Source: Thermoplasmata archaeon
GTDB lineage: Archaea > Thermoplasmatota > Thermoplasmata > UBA10834
Assembly: GCA_025457845.1 (NCBI GenBank)
Contig: JALOTO010000072.1
Coordinates: forward strand, 1 to 7,359
Length of the DNA stretch: 7,359 nucleotides
Reading direction: 5' to 3'
Shown here: one piece after another, positions 1 to 5,799 of the stretch
How positions within the stretch are numbered: position 1 is the first letter of the stretch
How the letters are laid out: each line of letters starts with the position of its first letter
The notes under the pieces: generated by a model
The model's input: the letters and a program-made list of their open reading frames with translations, nothing else
What the model was told of the DNA's origin: nothing
Database searches by the model: none
Position numbers and translations under genes: made by a program

Positions 1-1
1 G

Positions 2-1117
2 GCCAAGTCCCAGATACTCAGGTACATGGCCCAGCTCGCGCCCAGGGGCATCTACACATCCGGCAAGTCCTCATCCGCGGCGGGCCTCACGGCGGCCGCC
101 GTGAAGGACGAGTTCGGCGAGGGCAGGTGGACCCTCGAGGCGGGCGCGCTCGTCCTGGCGGACAAGGGCCTGGCCTGCATCGACGAGCTGGACAAGATGA
201 ACGACCAGGACCGGTCCAGCATCCACGAGAGCCTCGAGCAGGGGACGATCTCGGTCGCCAAGGCCGGCATCACCGCGACCCTGCAGTCCAGGTGCGCTGT
301 GCTCGGCGCCGCCAACCCCAAGTACGGAAGGTTCGACGAGAGCAGGAGCGTCGCCGAGCAGATCGACCTGCCGCCTGCACTGCTCTCCAGGTTCGACGCG
401 ATATTCACGATGACCGACAGGCCGGACAGCGAGGTCGACAGGAACAAGGCCGCGCACATCCTGAAGGTCCACAGGAGGGGCGAGCTGAGGCAGCACGACT
501 CCCCGGAGAAGGTCCCGTCCGAGCTCAACGCGGTGGAGATCCTCAAGGAGGGCGAGAGCCTCGTTCCGGCGATGGACCGTGACTTCCTGAGGAAGTACGT
601 CGCTTTCAGCAAGCGCATGATCCCGATAATGAGCGATGACGCGATGCGGACGCTCGAGAAGTACTATGTGGACATCAGGAAGATGGGCGAGGGCGAGAAC
701 GCATCGGTGCCCATCACCGCGAGGCAGCTCGAGGCGCTCATACGTCTATCGGAGGCCAGCGCGAGGGCGCGCCTGAACCCGCTGGTGATGGCCGAGGATG
801 CCGCACGGGCGATCAAGATCGTCGAATACTACCTGGGCAAGGTCGCCAGCGAGGGCGGCAGGCGAGACATAGACCTGATCGCGACCGGCACCAGCAAGAG
901 CCAGCGCGAGCAGATATACGTCCTGAGGAGCCTCGTGCAGCAGCTCTCCGACGAGCGGAGGGGCGTCAGCATGGAGGAGCTGGTCCAGAAGGCCGTCTCC
1001 GAGAACATCCCCGAGGACCGGGTCAGGGCGCTCCTGAAGAGGCTGAGCGACGCAGGCGAGGTCTACTCGCCTCAGCCAGGCTACTACAAGCTCGCGAGCG
1101 AGGAGCGCATCGGATGA
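2..1117 (+). CDS. mcm: MCM replicative DNA helicase, C-terminal part (5' truncated by window)
   Basis: This is the ATPase and C-terminal half of the archaeal minichromosome maintenance helicase, the hexameric 3'-5' motor that unwinds DNA at replication forks. The reading frame is open from base 2, where the first residues (AKSQILRYM) are the end of the Walker A motif, so the first methionine at 26 is internal and not a start. In window residue numbers, the helix-2 insert region follows Walker A (GIYTSGKSSSAAGLTAA). Walker B IDELDKM is at 60-66, the presensor-1 hairpin (LEQGTISVAKAGI) comes next, sensor 1 AANP is at 103-106, the arginine finger LLSRFD at 127-132 and sensor 2 ITARQLEAL near 238-246. 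A C-terminal winged helix occupies roughly 295-371. The frame is continuous, with no intein in the visible part. About 330 N-terminal residues, with the DNA-binding domain, lie outside the window. It ends in TGA, overlapping the next start by four bases. Confidence 0.97.
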   Translation, partial: AKSQILRYMAQLAPRGIYTSGKSSSAAGLTAAAVKDEFGEGRWTLEAGALVLADKGLACIDELDKMNDQDRSSIHESLEQGTISVAKAGITATLQSRCAVLGAANPKYGRFDESRSVAEQIDLPPALLSRFDAIFTMTDRPDSEVDRNKAAHILKVHRRGELRQHDSPEKVPSELNAVEILKEGESLVPAMDRDFLRKYVAFSKRMIPIMSDDAMRTLEKYYVDIRKMGEGENASVPITARQLEALIRLSEASARARLNPLVMAEDAARAIKIVEYYLGKVASEGGRRDIDLIATGTSKSQREQIYVLRSLVQQLSDERRGVSMEELVQKAVSENIPEDRVRALLKRLSDAGEVYSPQPGYYKLASEERIG

Positions 1118-1410
1118 TCGTGGTCAAGGGGTACAGGAAGGGGTCCGAGTTCCTCGTCGCCGCGGCCGACGAGTGCCTCCTCGGCAAGACCTTCAAGTCG
1201 GACGGGCTGACGATCACCGTGTCCGAATCGTTCTACAAGGGGGAGCGCTGCGACGAGGAGGGCCTCGTCAACAGGCTCAGGATGGCCACGATGGCGAACC
1301 TCGTCGGCGAGGAGACCGTCGCGGCCGCGGTCAAGCACGGCATGGTCGACGCCGATTGCGTCCTGAGGATCGGGGGCGTTCCGCACGCTCAGATGGTGAG
1401 GATGGTCTGA
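1114..1410 (+). CDS. DUF424 family archaeal protein
   Basis: A 98-residue protein that I recognise as DUF424 (COG2412), a small archaeal family of unknown function. Visible family features are DE-x-LLGK at residues 19-25, the SFYKGE segment at 39-44, the NLVGEETV helix at 62-69 and the C-terminal GVPHAQ motif at 88-93. It has no signal peptide, membrane segment or zinc-binding cysteine pair, so it should be cytosolic. Its ATG overlaps the mcm stop as ATGA, and AGGAG at 1101-1105 sits 8 nt upstream as a Shine-Dalgarno sequence. Its stop abuts the nmd3 start. Being locked between a replication helicase and a ribosome-maturation factor suggests, but does not show, an informational role. No enzymatic motif is recognisable. 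Confidence 0.88.
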   Translation: MIVVKGYRKGSEFLVAAADECLLGKTFKSDGLTITVSESFYKGERCDEEGLVNRLRMATMANLVGEETVAAAVKHGMVDADCVLRIGGVPHAQMVRMV

Positions 1411-2445
1411 ATGTTCTGCGTCGAGTGCGGTAAGGAGGGCGAGTTGGTAGGTTCCCTGTGCAAGGAGTGCTATGCCAGGAAGCGCGTGCACGCATCGCTT
1501 CCGGACCACGTCAATGTCATCCTGTGCGCCCACTGCTCCTCCACGCTCTCCGACGACAAGTGGGTGGACATCGGCTCGGTGAGGGAGGCGGCCGAAGCCG
1601 CGGTCAAGCGTGCCGTCGAGCTGCCCAAGGGGATCAGGCTGGCGCAGCTGAGCCTCTCGCTGACGGAACTAGATGAGAGGAACATGGACGCAAAGGTCAC
1701 GCTCGTGCTGGAGTCAGAGGGGATGACCTTCGAGAGGGAGCTCGCGACCACCATCCGCCTGAAGCGCGGCTCGTGCACCGAATGCTCCAAGCAGCAGGGC
1801 AACTACTACGAGGCGATCCTCCAGCTCAGGGGCGACGACCGGGCGTCCTCGGAGGAGCCTCTGAGCGCCATGGAGAAGCGCATCCGGGACCGGGTCGCAT
1901 CCATGAGGAGGAAGGACCGCGGGGTCTTCTTCAGCAAGGTCCTGAAGGTCAAGGGCGGCCTGGACTTCTACTTCAGCACGACCCAGGTCGCGAAGACCCT
2001 CGCCAGGGAGATACAGGAGTCCACGTGCGCCGAGTTCAAGGAGAGCTCGAGCCTGTGGGGCCAGAAGGACGGCGAGGAGATCTACCGCATGACGTTCCTG
2101 GTCCGTCTGCCCTCCTTCGGGAAGGGCGACATCGTGACCTACTCCAAGCGCGCGTACTACGTCAGGGGGCTGTCCAGGGGCGTGCTTCACGGCATAGACC
2201 TCGCCAACGGGGAGGAGAGGTCGATCCGCCTCAAGGAGCACGACGAGTGCGCCCTGACCGTCTCCAAGGACCAGGTGATGAGGGCGGTGGTCGTGCACGA
2301 GAGCGACAGGGAACTGCAGGTGCTCGACCCCGAGACGATGGCGACGGTCGAGCTCAGGAAGCCCGCGGGCTTCGTCCGGAACGGGGAGCAGATACGCCTC
2401 GTCAAGACGAACCTCGGCGTGTTCGTGCTCAGCGACAGCTGGTAA
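1411..2445 (+). CDS. nmd3: NMD3 homologue, 50S ribosomal subunit maturation factor
   Basis: A 344-residue archaeal homologue of Nmd3. In eukaryotes Nmd3 binds the joining face of the pre-60S subunit and serves as its export adaptor. Archaea have no nucleus, so the family is thought to act in late 50S maturation or quality control. The N-terminal zinc-binding region has four CxxC knuckles at C3/C6, C17/C20, C39/C42 and C122/C125. The last is followed by the family signature GNYYEAILQLR at 130-140. The middle region (about 150-240) includes KVKGGLDFYFST and a segment leading to RMTFLVRLP. The C-terminal part (about 240-344, beginning GDIVTYSKRAYYVRG) is beta-rich, in line with the eIF5A-like/SH3-like domains known for Nmd3. 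The eukaryotic C-terminal nuclear export tail is absent, as usual in archaea. The ATG directly follows the DUF424 TGA, with GGTGAGG at 1395-1401 as Shine-Dalgarno, so translation is probably coupled. Confidence 0.95.
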   Translation: MFCVECGKEGELVGSLCKECYARKRVHASLPDHVNVILCAHCSSTLSDDKWVDIGSVREAAEAAVKRAVELPKGIRLAQLSLSLTELDERNMDAKVTLVLESEGMTFERELATTIRLKRGSCTECSKQQGNYYEAILQLRGDDRASSEEPLSAMEKRIRDRVASMRRKDRGVFFSKVLKVKGGLDFYFSTTQVAKTLAREIQESTCAEFKESSSLWGQKDGEEIYRMTFLVRLPSFGKGDIVTYSKRAYYVRGLSRGVLHGIDLANGEERSIRLKEHDECALTVSKDQVMRAVVVHESDRELQVLDPETMATVELRKPAGFVRNGEQIRLVKTNLGVFVLSDSW

Positions 2446-2471
2446 TCGAGGGGGGCGCGCCGCGTCCCATC

Positions 2472-2486
2472 AAAAGGCATTAATCC
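2472..2486 (+). promoter_or_regulatory. Predicted BRE/TATA promoter of the fumarase operon
   Basis: In the 74-bp gap after nmd3 there is a purine-rich AAAAGG element followed by the TATA-like ATTAAT at 2479-2484, an AT-rich island in otherwise GC-rich DNA. Archaeal initiation normally falls about 25 bp downstream of the TATA centre, here near 2505-2508. That would give a leader of only about 12-15 nt. This suggests fumarase is transcribed separately from the mcm cluster, although read-through is possible because no clear terminator precedes it. Confidence 0.6.
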
Positions 2487-2507
2487 TCTCTTCCCATTCG
2501 GTGGCCC

Positions 2508-2512
2508 GAGGT
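2508..2512 (+). promoter_or_regulatory. Shine-Dalgarno sequence deciding the fumarase alpha start
   Basis: GAGGT matches the archaeal anti-Shine-Dalgarno. It is 7 nt from the ATG at 2520 but only 1 nt from the in-frame GTG at 2514. This favours the ATG as the true start. Confidence 0.65.
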
Positions 2513-2519
2513 AGTGATC

Positions 2520-3392
2520 ATGGTCACTGAGACCGACATCCAGAACGCTGTCGTCGAGCTGCTCAGGAAGACCGTGGTGAAGCTCCCGGCCGACGTCGAG
2601 CAGGCCATAAGGAAGGCCTACGCGACGGAGACCGACGAGGTCCCGCGGATGCAGCTCAAGGCGATAATAGACAACATAGAGCTCGCGGAGAAGATGAACA
2701 CGCCCATGTGCCAGGACACCGGCGTGACGATATTCTACGTCACCCTGCCGAGGAACTGCGGCGTGAACGTCGAGAAGGGCATCGTCGAGGGCGTCAGGAG
2801 GGCGACGAAGGAGGTCCCGCTGAGGCCCAACGCCGTGCACCCGCTCACGAGGAAGAACCCGGGAGACAACGTCGGCGAGAGGATGCCGTACATCAACTGG
2901 AAGTTCGCCGACCAGGAGCACATAGAGATCACCGTCATGACCAAGGGCGCAGGCTCGGAGAACATGAGCCAGCTCGCGATGCTGACGCCGTCCGCGGGCC
3001 TGAAGGGGGTCAAGGAGTTCGCACTCAACACCCTGCTGAGGGCCGGAAGCAACCCCTGCCCGCCGACCATAATCGGCATGGGGATAGGTGGCTCGGCCGA
3101 CATCTCGATGAAGCTCGCGAAGGAGGCCCTGCTGCGCCCGCTGGACGTGCGCCACAAGGACCCCGAGATCGCCAAGCTGGAGACCGAGCTGTTCGAGGCG
3201 ATCAACATGCTGGGAGTGGGCCCGATGGGCCTCGGCGGCAAGACCACGATGCTCGGCCTGAACATCGAGTACGCATACTGCCACACGGCGAGCCTGCCTG
3301 TCGCGATCAATGTGCAGTGCTGGGCCGGGAGGCGCGGCACCGTCAAGATACACCAGGACGGGAAACTCGAGTTCCCGACCCACAAGGGGTGA
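2520..3392 (+). CDS. fumA: Class I fumarate hydratase, alpha subunit ([4Fe-4S])
   Basis: The 290-residue N-terminal-type subunit of a two-component, iron-sulfur class I fumarase, which reversibly hydrates fumarate to L-malate in the TCA cycle. Three conserved cysteines that should bind the [4Fe-4S] cluster are visible: C64 in MCQDTG, C180 in NPCPPTIIG and C254 in YCHTASLPVAI. They correspond to the cluster cysteines of single-chain bacterial FumA/FumB. A further cysteine at 267 (VQCW) is probably not a ligand. Other family segments are SENMSQLAMLTPSAG and GLGGKTTMLGLNIE. In archaea and many anaerobes this half is a separate gene, as here, and its length is normal. The ATG at 2520 is chosen over the GTG at 2514 from Shine-Dalgarno spacing. 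The beta subunit follows 5 bp downstream. L-tartrate dehydratase is a related heterodimer and cannot be excluded from sequence alone, but fumarase is the usual archaeal function. Confidence 0.93.
   Translation: MVTETDIQNAVVELLRKTVVKLPADVEQAIRKAYATETDEVPRMQLKAIIDNIELAEKMNTPMCQDTGVTIFYVTLPRNCGVNVEKGIVEGVRRATKEVPLRPNAVHPLTRKNPGDNVGERMPYINWKFADQEHIEITVMTKGAGSENMSQLAMLTPSAGLKGVKEFALNTLLRAGSNPCPPTIIGMGIGGSADISMKLAKEALLRPLDVRHKDPEIAKLETELFEAINMLGVGPMGLGGKTTMLGLNIEYAYCHTASLPVAINVQCWAGRRGTVKIHQDGKLEFPTHKG
3386..3392 (+). promoter_or_regulatory. Shine-Dalgarno of fumarase beta, overlapping the alpha stop
   Basis: GGGGTGA contains GGTGA, complementary to the archaeal 16S rRNA tail, with a 5-nt spacer to the ATG at 3398. 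The TGA of the alpha gene forms its last three bases, a layout typical of translational coupling. Confidence 0.7.
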
Positions 3393-3397
3393 CCAAG

Positions 3398-3997
3398 ATG
3401 CCCAAGACACTCAAGACACCGTTGGCGGAGAGCGACGTCAGGGCGCTGAAGGCCGGCGAGACGGTCTACCTCACCGGGACCTTCTACACCGGGAGGGACG
3501 AGGTCCACATACACGCCCTCGAGGCCCTCGAGAAGGGGAAGAAGGTGCCTGTCGAGTTCAAGGGCGCCGCCCTGTTCCACTGCGGGCCCATAATGAGGAA
3601 GAAGGACGACCAGTGGGAGGCGGTGGCCGCAGGGCCGACCACCTCGTCCAGGATGAACTCGCTCGAGCCGCAGTTCATAGAGAAGTTCAGGCCCGGCGCG
3701 ATCATAGGCAAGGGCGGGATGTCACAGCCCACGGTCGACGCGATGAAGAAGTTCGGCTGCGTCTACCTCGCCATAACGGGCGGGGCGGCCGTCCTCGCGG
3801 CGAAGGGGATCAAGAAGGTCCACGGCGTCGAGTGGTACGAGCTGGGCATGCCAGAGGCCATATGGATCATGGAGGCCGAGAACTTCGGCCCGCTCACCGT
3901 CGCCATCGATGCCCACGGGAACAGCCTGTTCGCGGACGTGGCGACCAAGATCAAGGAGAACGAGATCAAGGCGAGGGAGAGGCTGGGGCTGAAGTAG
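3398..3997 (+). CDS. fumB: Class I fumarate hydratase, beta subunit
   Basis: The 199-residue C-terminal-type subunit that pairs with the upstream alpha chain to form active class I fumarase. The swivelling C-terminal domain signatures are all present: LTGTFYTGRDEVHIH at 25-39, LFHCGPIM at 59-66, GPTTSSRM at 79-86 (expected substrate-binding loop), IIGKGGM at 102-108, TGGAAVLAAKGI at 127-138 and WYELGMPEAIW at 146-156. The start ATG lies 5 bp after the alpha stop. A perfect GGTGA Shine-Dalgarno at 3388-3392 includes the alpha TGA itself, so the subunits are very likely translated together in a fixed ratio. It ends 21 bp from the 3' end of a convergent gene with no obvious terminator between them. 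Enzymes of this class are normally oxygen-sensitive, which would fit an anaerobic or microaerobic lifestyle (inference). Confidence 0.94.
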   Translation: MPKTLKTPLAESDVRALKAGETVYLTGTFYTGRDEVHIHALEALEKGKKVPVEFKGAALFHCGPIMRKKDDQWEAVAAGPTTSSRMNSLEPQFIEKFRPGAIIGKGGMSQPTVDAMKKFGCVYLAITGGAAVLAAKGIKKVHGVEWYELGMPEAIWIMEAENFGPLTVAIDAHGNSLFADVATKIKENEIKARERLGLK

Positions 3998-4018
3998 TCC
4001 GGCGCGAGGGCGCGGCCG

Positions 4019-5659
4019 CTACGGCCCACCCTTGTCCTTCCCCGGGAGCTCGGGGACGGTCCACCCCTTCTCCTCCTTCTTGGCGGGTGCCGCCTCCTGG
4101 GACTCCTCCTGGTCGTACACGGCGGGAGCCTTGTCCGGTGCCTCGAAGGTCCTGATCCTGAGCATGACGGCGAACGCCAGCATGACTATTGTCAGGAGCA
4201 ACGCCAGTATCATCATCGAATGTGCCAGGTCGAAGCCGAAGATGAAGCCGCCGAAGCTCTCCCTGGTCGGGTCCATGGTGATGTTGTAGAGGTTCGTGGG
4301 GTCGTCCCCGGTTATGACCACGGGGCCGAACTCTATGGGCTTGTAGCCTTCCATGGAGAGGCGGATGGTGTAGTTCCCTGCTGACACCCCGGTGAACTGG
4401 AACTCGCCGTTGATGTTGGTGATGGTCGTCCGCTGGTTCGGTTCGGCATCGACTATCGCCACCGTGACCCCCGCGAGCGGGTCGAGGCTGGCCGAGTCTA
4501 GGACGGTCCCCCTCAGCCCTCCCGGGAGACCGACGAGCACTATGTCGAGCCTGACCTCGGTCCCCCTCGGGATCACGACGCCTGGCACGGTGGTCGTTAT
4601 GTATCCTTCCAGGGTGGCCGTCACGGTGTAGGAGCCGGCCGAGATGTTGCGAATGGTGTACTCGCCCTCGAGGGACGAGTTGGCGCTGAAGTTGGTGCCC
4701 TCGACGACGATGTGCGCCCCGACCAGCAGGAGGGTCCCGGCCTTCACCACGCCGTACAGGCTTGTGGGCTTCTCGTCGAGGAGTATGTCCACCCCTTCCG
4801 TCGTGGCGTTCGCGACGACCACGACGCCATCGACAGTGGTGGAGTTGAAACCGGCGAGGGACGCGGTCAGGGAGTAGGTCCCAGCCGGCAGGCTGGGGAT
4901 CCGGTATGTCCCGTTCGCGTCGCTGAGGACGGTGATGGTCACCTCCCCGACTATCGCGGCGACCTGTGCGCCGGCGAGGACCTCGTCGGTCGTGGAGTGC
5001 AGGATCCGTCCAGTGATCTGGCCCGTCTGCGATGTCATGTAGAAGTTGACGAACTGGAATCCTCCGGTCTCCAGCGTGGTCACCTTGGACTGGTCCACGT
5101 ACCCGGCCGCGCTCACCGTCACCGAGTGGGTCCCACCAGGGAGCCCCTCCAGCTCGTACATCCCTTCCGCTGTGGTGTTGTTGTAGTAGCCCAGCGCCGC
5201 GATGTAGACGGTCGCTCCTCCGATCGGCCCGTCCGCGTCGCTGACCTGCCCGAAGATTATCCCGCCACTCACCACCAGGGTCAGGGCGGTCACGTTGTTC
5301 GGGGTGACGACGACGCCTGTCACGGGTGCTGGGTCGTAGGCCGTCTTCTCGGCCCACACGTCGTAGGATGTCCCGTTCGAATCGGCGAGCAACCCCGTGA
5401 TGTAGACCTGCCCGGTACTGTTCGATATCCAGCTCGACGCGTTCCCGGCCAGGTTCACGACGGCGTCCTTCATGATGCGGCCGACATCGTCGGTCACGGT
5501 CGCGAGGATCCCGCCCGTGTAGCCGCTGGCCAGAACAGCCGCTGGCATGCCGGGCTCGATCTCGTCCTGAGACCCTGCAATCGAGAATGCGAGGACTAGC
5601 GTGATTCCGAGGAGGGCGACCCTGGCCCCATCCCCGAAGGTGGGGGCTCCGCGTGCCAT
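4019..5659 (-). CDS. Secreted, C-terminally membrane-anchored protein with five carboxypeptidase-regulatory-like repeats
   Basis: A 546-residue cell-surface protein of unknown specific function. Residues 1-29 look like a signal peptide: R3 and R13, a hydrophobic stretch VALLGITLVLAFSIAG at 14-29, then an acidic QDEIEPG. Five tandem beta-sandwich repeats of the carboxypeptidase-regulatory-like type (PF13620-like) follow at about 49-130, 132-209, 212-296, 299-377 and 380-463. Each has a G-x-[VI]-x-[DGS] opening strand. The last four share a G-x-[YF] ... G-x-[YH]-[ST] hairpin ending in G-[YF]. A transmembrane helix spans about 480-500 (MMILALLLTIVMLAFAVML), followed by a charged 46-residue tail, giving an outside-repeats, inside-tail topology. 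There is no cysteine in the whole chain and no protease or carboxypeptidase catalytic domain, so the repeats are probably structural or adhesive. Fourteen N-x-S/T sequons suggest glycosylation. The start at 5659 (MARGAPTF) is chosen because the signal peptide and the predicted promoter fit it. The frame is open to 5797, but that extension overlaps the promoters. Convergent with fumB. Confidence 0.88.
   Translation of the reverse strand: MARGAPTFGDGARVALLGITLVLAFSIAGSQDEIEPGMPAAVLASGYTGGILATVTDDVGRIMKDAVVNLAGNASSWISNSTGQVYITGLLADSNGTSYDVWAEKTAYDPAPVTGVVVTPNNVTALTLVVSGGIIFGQVSDADGPIGGATVYIAALGYYNNTTAEGMYELEGLPGGTHSVTVSAAGYVDQSKVTTLETGGFQFVNFYMTSQTGQITGRILHSTTDEVLAGAQVAAIVGEVTITVLSDANGTYRIPSLPAGTYSLTASLAGFNSTTVDGVVVVANATTEGVDILLDEKPTSLYGVVKAGTLLLVGAHIVVEGTNFSANSSLEGEYTIRNISAGSYTVTATLEGYITTTVPGVVIPRGTEVRLDIVLVGLPGGLRGTVLDSASLDPLAGVTVAIVDAEPNQRTTITNINGEFQFTGVSAGNYTIRLSMEGYKPIEFGPVVITGDDPTNLYNITMDPTRESFGGFIFGFDLAHSMMILALLLTIVMLAFAVMLRIRTFEAPDKAPAVYDQEESQEAAPAKKEEKGWTVPELPGKDKGGP
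4271..5515 (-). repeat. Five tandem protein repeats of about 80 residues (carboxypeptidase-regulatory-like)
   Basis: On the minus strand the units lie at 5515-5270, 5266-5033, 5026-4772, 4765-4529 and 4522-4271. The best-aligned anchors start at residues 166, 250, 332 and 418, so the period is 82-86 residues. Examples are YRIPSLPAGTYSLTASLAGF and YTIRNISAGSYTVTATLEGY. The first unit is more divergent. The repeats are clear at protein level but weak at DNA level, indicating old duplications rather than recent slippage or recombination. Confidence 0.85.
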
Positions 5660-5688
5660 CTGTAACAGCCTTCTGTGCCAATCACATC

Positions 5689-5713
5689 GACCGGATAAAT
5701 ACGTTTGCCGGTC
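5689..5713 (-). promoter_or_regulatory. Promoter of the surface-protein gene, with an inverted repeat around the TATA box
   Basis: Read on the minus strand, ACGTATTTAT (5704-5695) is a TATA-like box about 40 bp upstream of the ATG at 5659. It predicts initiation near 5674 and a leader of about 15 nt. A weak Shine-Dalgarno (AAGG, 5672-5669) lies 9 nt before the start. GACCGG (5689-5694) and CCGGTC (5708-5713) form a perfect 6-bp inverted repeat directly bracketing the box. A dimeric regulator bound there would block or recruit TBP/TFB. The promoter call is reasonable; the operator role is inference. Confidence 0.5.
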
Positions 5714-5751
5714 TTCGTCATGGGCCACTTTCGCGTTCCTGGCTCGACACC

Positions 5752-5759
5752 TATTAATA
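5752..5759 (+). promoter_or_regulatory. Predicted TATA box of lhr
   Basis: TATTAATA is an AT-rich island preceded by GACACC. Initiation about 26 bp downstream would fall near 5781. That gives a leader of roughly 19 nt to the ATG at 5800, or about 60 nt to the alternative ATG at 5842. The ATTAAT core is the same as in the fumarase promoter. This box and the minus-strand promoter share the 140-bp divergent intergenic region 5660-5799, in which I see no other gene. Confidence 0.6.
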
Positions 5760-5799
5760 CGCACGGAGGATAACAGAGCAGGATTCACGGTCGTCACCC

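Noticed and set aside
1..1117. Possible intein in mcm
   Set aside because: Inteins are common in archaeal MCM, but from the end of Walker A through sensor 2 the protein is continuous and family-like. The first half of Walker A is outside the window.
2454..2461. GGCGCGCC palindrome after nmd3, considered as a terminator hairpin or operator
   Set aside because: It has no loop, no following T-tract, and such runs are common in GC-rich DNA.
2514..2519. GTG at 2514 as start of fumarase alpha
   Set aside because: The Shine-Dalgarno GAGGT ends 1 nt before it, too close; the ATG at 2520 has a normal 7-nt spacer.
2187..3410. Minus-strand open frame of 407 codons antisense to nmd3 and fumarase alpha
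   Set aside because: It mirrors well-recognised plus-strand genes and shows no recognisable domain; long antisense frames are expected at this GC content.
4712..5599. Plus-strand open frame of 295 codons antisense to the surface protein
   Set aside because: Low-complexity G/R/H/V composition and no motif; the minus-strand protein explains the sequence.
3966..5681. Minus-strand open frame of 571 codons under the surface-protein gene
   Set aside because: It is composed largely of R, G, D and H with no hydrophobic core or motif. The alternative minus frame has a signal peptide, repeats and a transmembrane helix.
5660..5797. A 46-codon N-terminal extension of the surface protein (ATG at 5797)
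   Set aside because: It would put a basic, non-hydrophobic stretch before a clear signal peptide and would run through both predicted TATA boxes.
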